Shown: piece by piece, positions 40,487-48,652 of the stretch | How positions within the stretch are numbered: the first letter of the stretch is position 1 | How the letters are laid out: the number at the start of each line of letters is the position of its first letter | NCBI GenBank assembly: GCA_018268895.1 | Contig: JAFDVP010000007.1 | Coordinates: 310,001 to 374,000 of the forward strand | Reading direction: 5' to 3' | DNA length: 64,000 nucleotides | Source: Acidobacteriota bacterium | Lineage (GTDB): Bacteria > Acidobacteriota > Terriglobia > Terriglobales > Acidobacteriaceae | Made by a program: the position numbers and the translations under genes | The notes under the pieces: model-generated | Told to the model about the DNA's origin: nothing | Seen by the model: the letters and a program-made list of their open reading frames with translations, nothing else | Databases searched by the model: none

Positions 40487-40951
40487 CTAAATGTAGGCGA
40501 CGCAGTCGATGGCAAGGCCGTAATCGCCTGCGGGAAGCGCCGCTGGCTGCACCGTGTTGCGCGCGGGAAAGACCGGTCCCCACTTGCGCGTCTTGTAGAC
40601 GGCGTTCATGCGGTCGAACTGCTTGATGTCCTCCATGAAGATGTTGATCTTGAGGATTTTTTCGAGCGACGAGCCCGCAGCGGTTAGGTTTTTCTCGATC
40701 TCGTCGAGCACCCATTTGGTGTTCTCCTCGATGGTGCCCGGCACGCGGCAGCCAATGCCGGAGACGAAGAGCAGGTTGCCGTACGAGACGACCGTGGTGA
40801 AGGGAAATTGCGTCTGCGACTTTCCCGTGGCGTCTTTCTTCACCGGCTTCGAGGTCTGTGCGGTGGCCTTTTGCGTAGCGAGAACCGTGCCTGCCGCGAC
40901 GGCGGCCTTCGCGGCGTTCTTCAGCAGGCCTCTTCGTGATTGTGTCTGCAT
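40487..40951 (-). CDS. RidA/YjgF-family protein with twin-arginine export signal
   Basis: The product is 154 residues from ATG 40951 (AAGGAG ribosome site 6 bases upstream). Unlike normal cytosolic RidA (~130 residues) it starts MQTQSRRGLLKNAAKAAV, a Tat-type signal with an Ala-rich hydrophobic core. The RidA fold follows, with LLFVSGIGCRVPGTIEENTK (in part) and a C-terminal PARNTVQPAALPAG, in which the Arg matches the carboxylate-binding Arg of imine deaminases. RidA hydrolyses reactive enamines/imines. An exported form suggests a different, periplasmic substrate. Confidence 0.82.
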   Translation of the reverse strand: MQTQSRRGLLKNAAKAAVAAGTVLATQKATAQTSKPVKKDATGKSQTQFPFTTVVSYGNLLFVSGIGCRVPGTIEENTKWVLDEIEKNLTAAGSSLEKILKINIFMEDIKQFDRMNAVYKTRKWGPVFPARNTVQPAALPAGDYGLAIDCVAYI

Positions 40952-41091
40952 ATGTGCTCCTTGTTGGTTGGATGAGTTTTTCCGGACGGGTTCATAGTAT
41001 CGAAATCCGCCGCATTGCGATTGAGGCAGTTGTCTTAGGCGGCGCTCGCTTTGCCACACCGGGAGAGGTTCGGTGTATCTTGGCTGTACCT

Positions 41092-41910
41092 ATGCGAACC
41101 CTCTATTCGACCGCTCTTGCCCTTGCCGCTGTCATGGCTTCCGCCGCTCCAGTTGTTGCTCAGCAGGCCGCTCCTGCGATGAAGCACCAGGACACCGAGG
41201 TGTATGAGCCGGTGCCTCCGATCGTCACCCCCGGAGCGACGGACTCGGCCCCGCCTTCCGACGCAATCGTGTTGTTCGACGGCAAGAATGAAGACCAGTG
41301 GGTGTCCGCGCAGGACCACACGCCCGCACAGTGGATCGTGCACGATGGCATCCTCACCGTAAGCAAGGAGAAGGGCGTCGGCAATATCGAGACGAAGAAG
41401 ACCTTCAAGGACTATCAGCTCCACATCGAGTGGAGGATTCCGGCCGACATCACGGGCTCGGACCAGGCGCGCGGCAACAGCGGCGTCTTTCTTGCCTCAA
41501 CCGGCCCCAGGGACGATGGCTATGAGCTGCAGGTGCTCGACAACTACAACAACAAGACGTATGTGAATGGCCAGGTGGGCGCTATCTACAAGCAGGCCAT
41601 TCCGTTGGCCAACCCTGCGCGCAAGCCCGGCGAGTGGCAGAGCTACGACGTGGTGTGGACAGCGCCGCGCTTCAACAGCGACGGGTCGTTGAAGTCGCCG
41701 GCATACGTCACGGTCTTCATGAACGGCGTGCTGGTGCAGAACCACTTCCAGGTGCAGGGACAGACGCTCTATGTCGGCAAGCCGTTCTACAAGGCGTACG
41801 ACAGGGCCCCGATCAAGCTCCAGGCGCACGGCGACAAGAGCGAGCCGATCAGCTTCAGGAACATCTGGGCGCGCGATCTGACCTTCGACCCAAGCTACAC
41901 GTTGAAGTAG
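41092..41910 (+). CDS. Exported DUF1080 (3-keto-disaccharide hydrolase-like) protein
   Basis: The product is 272 residues from ATG 41092 with a signal peptide (about 1-23, ending in VVAQ). DUF1080 has a concanavalin-like jelly roll: IVLFDGKNEDQWVS, LHIEWRIPADITG, RGNSGVFLAS, YELQVLDNYNNKTY and FRNIWARDL are the conserved strands. Recent work assigns several DUF1080 enzymes to hydrolysis of 3-keto-glycosides. It is divergent from the exported RidA gene, and an exported Gfo/Idh oxidoreductase lies 2 kb away. Confidence 0.88.
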   Translation: MRTLYSTALALAAVMASAAPVVAQQAAPAMKHQDTEVYEPVPPIVTPGATDSAPPSDAIVLFDGKNEDQWVSAQDHTPAQWIVHDGILTVSKEKGVGNIETKKTFKDYQLHIEWRIPADITGSDQARGNSGVFLASTGPRDDGYELQVLDNYNNKTYVNGQVGAIYKQAIPLANPARKPGEWQSYDVVWTAPRFNSDGSLKSPAYVTVFMNGVLVQNHFQVQGQTLYVGKPFYKAYDRAPIKLQAHGDKSEPISFRNIWARDLTFDPSYTLK

Positions 41911-41928
41911 CGCTCCAGGGTGGTGTGG

Positions 41929-42351
41929 ATGGCATTTGTCAGCGTGACGCGGTTGCGGATCCGGTCGGTGCGTTTCATGCCGGCGTTTGTTGTATACGCC
42001 TTCCGTTCGCGGCAGCAGGCGCGGGAAGCGCCGGGGTTTGTAACCGGCGCGCTTCTCCATGACCGCGAGATGACGTTCTGGACAATGACGATCTGGGATG
42101 CGCAGGAGAGCATGCGGGGGTTTATGACCAGCGGCGCGCACAAGCAGGTCATGCCGCGTCTGTTGAACTGGTGCGATGAGGCCTCGGTGGTCCACTGGTC
42201 ACAGCCGGAAGCGACGCTGCCGAGCTGGGCCGCAGCCGACGCGCGCATGCGCGCGACCGGACGCCCCTCGAAGGTGCTGCATCCAAGTCCGCGACATGCG
42301 AGCCTGAGCTATCGGGAGCCGCGCACGGCAGCGGGCGCAATCATTAAATAG
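41929..42351 (+). CDS. DUF3291-like (ABM-fold monooxygenase-related) protein
   Basis: A ~140-residue protein starting at ATG 41929 (GTG codons just upstream are alternatives). The sequence SVRFMPAFVVYAFRSRQQA, HDREMTFWTMTIWDAQESM and FMTSGAHKQVMPRLLNWC resembles DUF3291 and spheroidene-monooxygenase-like dimeric alpha-beta proteins. The conserved WD and S-G-x-H residues support this. No cofactor site is evident. It starts 18 bp after the DUF1080 stop, so it may be co-transcribed. Function unknown. Confidence 0.72.
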   Translation: MAFVSVTRLRIRSVRFMPAFVVYAFRSRQQAREAPGFVTGALLHDREMTFWTMTIWDAQESMRGFMTSGAHKQVMPRLLNWCDEASVVHWSQPEATLPSWAAADARMRATGRPSKVLHPSPRHASLSYREPRTAAGAIIK

Positions 42352-42411
42352 AAACACTGTAGGCGTGTGCCCCATACATGGAGCACACGGGATTTACGAT
42401 CCTTCGCCAAG

Positions 42412-42483
42412 GCAAAATGCAGGTCCTTCCCATTCGACTTCGCTCAGGGCAGGCTCTCCGCTGCGCTTCGCTCAGGATGACAA
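42412..42483. repeat. Repeat family A, single arm
   Basis: GGCAAAATGCAGGTCCTTCC, CATTCGACTTCGCTCAGGG and GCTTCGCTCAGGATGACA. It lies between the convergent DUF3291 and VWFA genes. A short GTGCCCCATACATGGAGCAC hairpin precedes it. Confidence 0.7.
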
Positions 42484-42544
42484 GGTCGTTTCGTTGGGAG
42501 GCGGGGACCCGGCACAGTTTGCACCCTTTCTTCTTCTGGCCAGA

Positions 42545-43723
42545 CTATTGAGGTGTTGGACCAGACTCTGTAGAGCTGTGGCCCAGGGCCGGCGCGAGCG
42601 ATGGGTTGGAAGGGACTGTTGTGGGATCGGCGAGCACCGTGGGATTCATCAAGGGGAAGGTGATGCCTGCCGAACGAACCAGGTAGTCTCCGCGATCGAC
42701 CCTGACGGCGATGGCATGCCATCCGGGATTTGCGTTCTGCGGCGGTGGGAACTCCACGATGTACCGCTCACGGACCATAGCTGCCAATGTCTTCAGTCGC
42801 GGCTTCAGCGTGTTCACGCTCGTTAGCTTCGCTGTGCCCCCGGTCAGCTCGCAGAGGTTGCGGAAGGGATTGTCCTTTTCCAGATCGACGGGTACGGCGT
42901 CGGGCGAGATTCCATACTCGCCTCTCGATTGAAGCGGATTCTCCGAATACGTGGGTGCTGTACCAGGGCTGTATTTCAGGCCGAAGATTGCCACACTGCC
43001 GCCCTGCGCCTTTTCGATGAGCTGATTGCGCGCGATTGCGCTGCCATCGTCGCTTCCATTTGACACCGCGAGTATGACTCGGCTCCCCGGCAGGTTGCGC
43101 AAACTCTCTGTCAGCTTCGCCAGAGCATCCCAAAGATGCTCCTTCTGCGTGCATTCGCTCTTGTTTGCTTCGCGTGGACGCTTTCTGTTGTCTCTCCACG
43201 AGGACAGCGCAGCGTTGACCGCCTGTTTCAACGCTGCGTGGTCTGGGGGCACATCGCTCGCCCCGCCGGTCAGCGTGCAGTTCAGTACATACACCGATAC
43301 GTGATCCTGCGAACGTAACGAGTCTGGCGCGAGACCCGCAATCGCCTCCGCCATCTTCGGCGCCAGCAATCTCTCGTCGCCGTTCAGATCCAGCAGGATG
43401 GAGAGCGCGATGGGGTCGTCTCCCGCAGGGCGCACATGAGTGGCTGGAAACCATGGGCCAGAGTCGAGGCTCAAGGAGAACGGTATATCGGTGATTGGCG
43501 TTCTGATCCGGCCACCATTTGGCCGCAGGATGAGTACCGGAACCTGTAGAAGAGTCTTGTAGACGTGCAGGGTTGGCGTCGAAGCATTCTGGACCGCCTC
43601 CGTTGTTGCGGAGGTTGGGCTGTCCTGTGCCGTCAGCGCTGCTCCGCTGAAGCAAACAGCGAACGCCGCGAGGCAGAGCCAGTTTGTTGCGCCGTCGAAG
43701 ATCATCTTTGGCAGATTACACAT
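42545..43723 (-). CDS. VWFA-related acidobacterial protein (exported)
   Basis: This is a 392-residue protein with a signal peptide (about 12-32, ALTAQ). The layout is that of the VWFA-related acidobacterial family: a beta-rich N-terminal part (LLQVPVLILRPNG), a von Willebrand A-like domain with ALSILLDLNGDERLL (a degraded metal site; DLNGD replaces DxSxS), then GSRVILAVSNGSDDGS and a C-terminal beta domain (RERYIVEFPPPQNANPGWHAI). These proteins are abundant in acidobacteria; their role is unknown. The start is 16 bp after the Gfo/Idh stop. Confidence 0.85.
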   Translation of the reverse strand: MCNLPKMIFDGATNWLCLAAFAVCFSGAALTAQDSPTSATTEAVQNASTPTLHVYKTLLQVPVLILRPNGGRIRTPITDIPFSLSLDSGPWFPATHVRPAGDDPIALSILLDLNGDERLLAPKMAEAIAGLAPDSLRSQDHVSVYVLNCTLTGGASDVPPDHAALKQAVNAALSSWRDNRKRPREANKSECTQKEHLWDALAKLTESLRNLPGSRVILAVSNGSDDGSAIARNQLIEKAQGGSVAIFGLKYSPGTAPTYSENPLQSRGEYGISPDAVPVDLEKDNPFRNLCELTGGTAKLTSVNTLKPRLKTLAAMVRERYIVEFPPPQNANPGWHAIAVRVDRGDYLVRSAGITFPLMNPTVLADPTTVPSNPSLAPALGHSSTESGPTPQ

Positions 43724-43739
43724 TACACATGAAGCTGAG

Positions 43740-44846
43740 TTATTGCGGCAGCGGCTTGAGCGTGACGGTACGTCCTGTGGCGGCGGAGGTGCGTGCGGCG
43801 TCGAGGATCTGCATCACGATGACGTTGGTGTCGAGGGCGGAGAGATCGCCGGTGTCTTTGGTCTCGCCATGGATGACGGCGGCGAGGTAGCCGAGCGAGG
43901 TGGCGGCGCTGGCAGGGAGCGCGGGAGCGTCGGACGATTGCTCCTGCTTTTCGCCACGGAAGCGGGTGCGGATGCCCGACGGGCCGACGGTGACGGCGGT
44001 GCCGTTGGTGCCGTAGACCTCCATGTCTTTGCGCGCGAAGCTCCAGTTCCACGACGGCATTAATACAGCCTGCGTCCTGGGGTAGCGAAGGATGATGGTG
44101 GCGTCGTCTTCGACGTGCGGATAGAGCTGGGGCTTGTCGGTCTGCGAGGCGGCGGTGACGCTGATGGGAGCTTCGCCGTGCATCATGACGGTCATGAGGT
44201 CGGCGCCGTAGCAGCCGAAGTCGAAGAGGGCGCCGGCTCCGTTGCGGACGGGGTCGGTGAGCCAGGGCAGCCACTCGGGACCGACGCCGATCTCGGCGGG
44301 GCCTTCGTGTCCGTCGTGGACAACGACCTTGCGGACGTCGCCGAGCTTGTTGTCGTTGATGAGGCGGAAGGCCTCGGCGTTGGAGGAGTACCAGGTGGTC
44401 TCGTAGTTTACGAGGACGTGGACCTTGTTTTTGCGCGCGGCGGCGCGAATGGCGAGCGCGTCTTCGACGGTGGTGGAGAGCGGCTTTTCGACCATGGACG
44501 AGATGCCGTGGCGGGCCGCGGCCTCGATCACTTTGCGGTGGTCGAGGATGGTGGTGTAGACGAGGACGGCGTCGGGGCGGGTGGCGGTGAGGGTCTGCTC
44601 GAGGTCGGTGTGGAAGAGCGCGTGGTCGAGCTTGTACTGCTTCTCGTACTGCGCGGCGAGAGCGGTGTCAGGCTCGACGATGGCGACGAGGGTCGCGTCC
44701 TTGCTTTTGGGCAGGTCGCGCAGGAAGCCTTTGACGTGGCCGTGCACCAGGCCGACGATGACGACGCGGATGGGCTTCGCCTGCGCGTGGAGCTGCATCG
44801 TGGCGGTGGCGGCGAGAAGAAGCAGGATTTGACGGATGATTCGCAA
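43740..44846 (-). CDS. Exported Gfo/Idh/MocA-family oxidoreductase
   Basis: The product is 368 residues from a TTG at 44846 (no ATG fits; GAGAGGACAA precedes). A signal-like N-terminus (RIIRQILLLLAATATMQLHA) precedes the NAD(P)-binding Rossmann fold (IRVVIVGLVHGHVKGFL). MVEKPLSTTVEDA is the EKP catalytic-lysine motif, and HDGHEGPAEIG and DFGCYGADLM lie in the substrate domain. The family oxidises or reduces sugars and polyols. Export would place it in the periplasm with a tightly bound cofactor, as in glucose-fructose oxidoreductase. Confidence 0.87.
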   Translation of the reverse strand: MRIIRQILLLLAATATMQLHAQAKPIRVVIVGLVHGHVKGFLRDLPKSKDATLVAIVEPDTALAAQYEKQYKLDHALFHTDLEQTLTATRPDAVLVYTTILDHRKVIEAAARHGISSMVEKPLSTTVEDALAIRAAARKNKVHVLVNYETTWYSSNAEAFRLINDNKLGDVRKVVVHDGHEGPAEIGVGPEWLPWLTDPVRNGAGALFDFGCYGADLMTVMMHGEAPISVTAASQTDKPQLYPHVEDDATIILRYPRTQAVLMPSWNWSFARKDMEVYGTNGTAVTVGPSGIRTRFRGEKQEQSSDAPALPASAATSLGYLAAVIHGETKDTGDLSALDTNVIVMQILDAARTSAATGRTVTLKPLPQ

Positions 44847-44996
44847 AGGGTTGTCCTCTCGGTTGGAATCATAGAACAGTGGTGTGCATACCCAGGGGCT
44901 GAAGCCCCCCTCTGTTTGATCTGGGATGAGAGGGCCGGGCGGCCGCGCAGGCTCCCTTGCGACACCCCCGGCCGTCAAGTGTGACAGCATAGAGAT

Positions 44997-46334
44997 ATGG
45001 CCGAAGGCGATCATCGAACGCCGCTGCGAGCGACGGATGCGTTCCGCTCGCGAAACTTCCGGCTGTATCAGAGCGGGCGCCTGATGGTCATCCTCGGCGC
45101 GGAGGCGCAGTCGGTCGCCGTCGCATGGCAGGTCTACCAGCTCACGCACTCGCCGCTGAAGCTGGGCCTTACCGGGCTTGCCCTGTTTCTGCCGGGGATC
45201 TTCTGCATGCTTGGCGCCGGACACGCGGCCGACCGCTACGACCGCCGCCGCATCATCCTTCTCTGCTATGGCGTGCAGGCGGTGTGCACAGCGGTGCTGC
45301 TGTGGCTCTCGCACAGCTCGTGGGCGCTGGCGCGAGGCCGTGTGTGGCCGATCTACGCCGTGCTGATCGGCATCGGCGTGGGACGCGCCTTCAGCGGACC
45401 GGCAACCAGCGCGCTGCTGCCCACCCTCGTGCCCCGCGACCACTTCGTAAACGCAGTCACGTGGGGGGCGACCGTCTACCAGGTCGCGAACATGTCCGGC
45501 CCCGCCATCGGCGGCCTGCTCTTCACGCTCCCGCTCTCGGGAGGTCTCGCGCACTGGCGGGGCGCGCCGATTGTGTACGTCTTCACGCTGCTGATGTTTG
45601 TCGTATACCTTGTGCTGGTCGGTATGATCCGGCTGGACCCGGCCGAAAGGGAGAACAGGAAGAACGTAGCCTTCAGCACCAGGACCATGCTCGCGGGCCT
45701 CGAGTACGTGTGGCGCACGAAGCTGCTGCTTGGCTCCATCTCGCTCGATCTCTTCGCCGTGATGCTGGGCGGCGCCGTTGCCCTGCTGCCGATCTTTGCC
45801 ACCGACATTCTGCACGCCGGGCCGCGCGGCCTTGGCCTGCTGCGCGCCATGCCCAGCGTGGGCGCGCTCTTCGTATCTCTCCTGCTGGTCGTAAAGCCGA
45901 TCAAGCGCCGCGCGGGAGCCACGATGCTGGTCTGCGTCGCCATCTTCGGCGCGGCCACCATCGTCTTCGGCCTGTCGAAGAGCATGTGGGCGAGCCTTCT
46001 TGCGCTGTTCGTCGTCGGAGCAAGCGACATGGTAAGCGTCGTCGTGCGCTCGAGCATGTTGCAGCTTGCAACGCCGCCCGAGATGCGCGGCCGCGTGAGC
46101 GCCGTCAACTGGCTCTTCGTCGGCGCGTCGAACGAGTTCGGCGAGTTCGAGAGCGGCCTCACCGCAAGCTGGTGGGGCGCCGTGCCAGCCGTCGTCATCG
46201 GAGGCATCGGCTCGCTGATCGTCACAGCTTCCGCTGCCGTGCTCTTTCCGAAGCTCAGAGAGGCGGACGCTTTAACCGCCGACGCGCTTCTGGAAGCCGA
46301 GCGCGAGTTGAGCACAGCCGAGCCGATCAACTAA
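44997..46334 (+). CDS. MFS transporter (MFS_3/EntS-like exporter family)
   Basis: This 445-residue, 12-helix carrier has FRLYQSGRLMVILGAEAQSVAVAW (in part: RLYQSGRLMVILG) in helix 1 and the loop motif GHAADRYDRRRI between helices 2 and 3 (the MFS GxxxDRxxRR signature). GRAFSGPATSALLPTLVP in helix 4 is typical of the enterobactin-exporter-like branch. The second half includes SSMLQLATPPEMRGRVSA. The substrate is unknown. Divergent from the Gfo/Idh gene, with a short GGGGCTGAAGCCCC palindrome at 44895-44908 in between. Confidence 0.88.
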   Translation: MAEGDHRTPLRATDAFRSRNFRLYQSGRLMVILGAEAQSVAVAWQVYQLTHSPLKLGLTGLALFLPGIFCMLGAGHAADRYDRRRIILLCYGVQAVCTAVLLWLSHSSWALARGRVWPIYAVLIGIGVGRAFSGPATSALLPTLVPRDHFVNAVTWGATVYQVANMSGPAIGGLLFTLPLSGGLAHWRGAPIVYVFTLLMFVVYLVLVGMIRLDPAERENRKNVAFSTRTMLAGLEYVWRTKLLLGSISLDLFAVMLGGAVALLPIFATDILHAGPRGLGLLRAMPSVGALFVSLLLVVKPIKRRAGATMLVCVAIFGAATIVFGLSKSMWASLLALFVVGASDMVSVVVRSSMLQLATPPEMRGRVSAVNWLFVGASNEFGEFESGLTASWWGAVPAVVIGGIGSLIVTASAAVLFPKLREADALTADALLEAERELSTAEPIN

Positions 46335-46368
46335 AGTACCTTCGAGACAAAAACAGCGAGGAGAACGG

Positions 46369-47112
46369 ATGCAGAACGGACCGAAGTGGGCGATCGGGGG
46401 GACCCTTGTCTTCCTCGCAGTGATTGGCGTGCGCGTGGGGATGATCTACCGTGAACGCAATGCTCCTGAAAAAGCCGTGGCTGCGCCCGCGCGCGAGAAG
46501 ATCGCCGACGACGATCTCGTCTTCCTGAAGAAGAAACGCCAGTCGTCGATGGCCGACACCAGGGATCTCGTCGGCCAGCCGTTGTGGGTCTCCGCCGGCG
46601 GGCAGATGGACTACTACCCCGCCACCGGCAAGCGCGTCGACTACGCAAAGACCGCCGGTACGCTGCTCGGGGCCGTGAAGCTCGAGGTGAAGGGATTCAC
46701 CGAGCAGGTCGCGCCGAAGTCCGCAACACACCGCATCCCCGGCGGCGACCGCCAGGTGCTGATGCTCTTCACGATGCCGGATTCGCCTGCACCCGATAAG
46801 GTTTACGGCGTTCCCGTGGGGTATCACGAGAACGGCCTCTACACCTTCTACATCGATGAGATCTTCTTCTACGACGACCCGCACGAGCTCTACAAGCACT
46901 GGGGCACGGAGATATGGAAGGCCGTCGACTCGCACCAGGTCATCCTCGGCATGAACGAGCGGCAGGTGCAGATGGCACTCGGCCAGGTCTCCAAGAGCCT
47001 CTCCAACGATTACGGCAACCGCCTGGTGGTTTATGCGAACTTAGGCAAGCCCTTCGCCGTAACGTTTGTTAAGAACAAGGTGACCGCCTTCCGTCCCGAT
47101 CAGGGCTTCTAA
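46369..47112 (+). CDS. Membrane-anchored protein of unknown function, BamE-like C-terminus
   Basis: The 247-residue product has one N-terminal helix (about 8-26, WAIGGTLVFLAVIGVRVGM), then a periplasmic region. The last ~65 residues (SHQVILGMNERQVQMALGQ, VVYANLGKPFAVTFVKN) have the GMxxxQVxxxLG pattern of SmpA/BamE-like domains. I do not recognise the middle part. It lies 34 bp after the MFS gene and 38 bp before the DUF2306 gene, all on the + strand, so a three-gene operon is likely. Confidence 0.65.
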   Translation: MQNGPKWAIGGTLVFLAVIGVRVGMIYRERNAPEKAVAAPAREKIADDDLVFLKKKRQSSMADTRDLVGQPLWVSAGGQMDYYPATGKRVDYAKTAGTLLGAVKLEVKGFTEQVAPKSATHRIPGGDRQVLMLFTMPDSPAPDKVYGVPVGYHENGLYTFYIDEIFFYDDPHELYKHWGTEIWKAVDSHQVILGMNERQVQMALGQVSKSLSNDYGNRLVVYANLGKPFAVTFVKNKVTAFRPDQGF

Positions 47113-47150
47113 AGGGCACAAGGCGGTATTTCCGGTTCAAGGAGGCCGAC

Positions 47151-47813
47151 ATGCCGCCAGCCACCGCAAGCAAGCCCACTCATTCGAGCTGGATACGCAT
47201 CGTTCTGTACATCCTCTGCTTCATCGCGGCGGCCGCCGCCCTGCGGCGCATCGTGGCGCTCCTGCTCGTAAAAGCATCCATGCGCCCAGGACAGTTCGGC
47301 GACCTCGACGCTGTATTCGCCGCCCACAGGGCACTCACGCTCGCGCACGTTGTCCCGGCGCTCTGCTTCGTTCTGCTGCTGCCGCTGTGGTTCTCGGCAA
47401 GAATGCGCAGCAATAAACAAACGCACCGGCGCATCACATGGGCGCTCTTCGCGCTCGGCTTCGTCGTCGGCATCACAGCAATCCCAATGGTGGCGAACCC
47501 CGTCGGCGGCGTCACCGAACTCTCCGCCATCATCGTCTTCGACGGAATCTTCCTCTTCTCATTCGTGCGGGCGTTGATGCTCTTCGCAAAACATCAGCCT
47601 CACTATCGTGAGTGGATGATGCGAGCCATCGCCGTTCTGCTGGGCATTGCGACGACGCGGCCAGTGATGGGAGTCTTCTTCGCCACTGCGCGGCTGACGC
47701 ACCTCGAGCCACGCCAGTTCTTCGGCATCGCCTTCTGGATCGGCTTTGCAGCTACGTATATTGCGGGCGAGTGGTATCTGCAGCGACATCAAGGTATGGC
47801 ATCAGGAGTCTAG
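47151..47813 (+). CDS. DUF2306-family membrane protein
   Basis: The 220-residue protein has about six helices. Conserved DUF2306 residues are seen: FAAHRALTLAHVVPA, HRRITWALFALG, HYREWMMRAIAVLLGIATTRP and the C-terminal FWIGFAATYIAGEWYL. The paired His and Arg residues in membrane-edge positions suggest haem or redox cofactor binding, but this is not established. It overlaps the stop of the convergent TonB-domain gene by 4 bases. Confidence 0.82.
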   Translation: MPPATASKPTHSSWIRIVLYILCFIAAAAALRRIVALLLVKASMRPGQFGDLDAVFAAHRALTLAHVVPALCFVLLLPLWFSARMRSNKQTHRRITWALFALGFVVGITAIPMVANPVGGVTELSAIIVFDGIFLFSFVRALMLFAKHQPHYREWMMRAIAVLLGIATTRPVMGVFFATARLTHLEPRQFFGIAFWIGFAATYIAGEWYLQRHQGMASGV

Positions 47814-48604
47814 CGATAGGCGAAATTGACTTCAATGTTCAACTGAACACGCACAGGTTTTCCATCCTTTTTCGCAGGGATGAATACATATTGACTCACG
47901 GCGTGCAAAGCTTGTTCATCAAGAGCCAGGCCGGCTGGTCGAACTACCGTCAGATGAGAAGGAATACCATTCTCCTCTATGATCAAGCAGATCAAAACGC
48001 TGCCTAAATACTTCTTGTCAGAAGCAGCCTTACTATATCTAGGCTCAACAGACTTCAATAACTTAGGAGGCTCCACGTCACCGCCGATCTTCGGCAAAGA
48101 AGAATCAACAAATGCAGCCAATAAGGTCGAGTGATTACTGTCGCTAGGTGGAAGAATATTCACCCTTGCGAAGGGCTGCCAGTACGGAGGAAGTAACGGA
48201 ACAAGGGTTTCAAGATTGTCTGCAAAAATTGCGCTAAGAGCACTATCAAAATCGTCGTCCTGGGGCCTATCAATCGTGATTCGTATCCCTTCCAGGTCAA
48301 CGCGTTTTGGCACAGAATCCTCAAATTCGAGTCCAACCCGCTTTCCTTCTACAACGAGCCTGTTCGGTTCAAGATTGACCTTCTTGACCTTTACTCCACA
48401 CAGAGTAAAGGTCGTTAGCTTCGAACTGCCGACTAGATGTCCATAGGGATCGAAGTGCAGATTGTCTTCTATCCAACATCCGGCAAGGTAAAGCGGCTTA
48501 TCCACAAGTCGCTCTTTAATGTCTGCGACTGTGGTTTGTGCGGATAAAACGCTGGGCAGAAAGAAACCGAGTGTAGAAAGCAACAGTAGCAAACGAACAC
48601 GCAT
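47810..48604 (-). CDS. Exported protein with C-terminal TonB domain
   Basis: The 264-residue protein has a signal peptide (about 1-22, VLSAQ). The first two thirds are unassigned; a DxxGxL-type strand region (LHFDPYGHLVG) is present. The last ~90 residues are a TonB C-terminal domain (PPKLLKSVEPRYSKAA, GSVLICLIIEENGIPSHLTV, KDGKPVRVQLNIEVNF). There is no N-terminal anchor or Pro-rich spacer of the energy-coupling TonB, so this is one of the many stand-alone TonB-domain proteins. Its GC content is visibly lower than that of the neighbours. Confidence 0.82.
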   Translation of the reverse strand: MRVRLLLLLSTLGFFLPSVLSAQTTVADIKERLVDKPLYLAGCWIEDNLHFDPYGHLVGSSKLTTFTLCGVKVKKVNLEPNRLVVEGKRVGLEFEDSVPKRVDLEGIRITIDRPQDDDFDSALSAIFADNLETLVPLLPPYWQPFARVNILPPSDSNHSTLLAAFVDSSLPKIGGDVEPPKLLKSVEPRYSKAASDKKYLGSVLICLIIEENGIPSHLTVVRPAGLALDEQALHAVSQYVFIPAKKDGKPVRVQLNIEVNFAYR

Positions 48605-48652
48605 GGTCAGCAGACTATCTGATCGCTCGCAGAACGAAAAATAACTCTGTAA

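Noticed and set aside
44847..45815. Upstream extension of the Gfo/Idh frame to an ATG at 45815
   Set aside because: It would run antisense through the MFS gene, and its residues are charged low-complexity shadow sequence. The TTG at 44846 heads a proper signal peptide.
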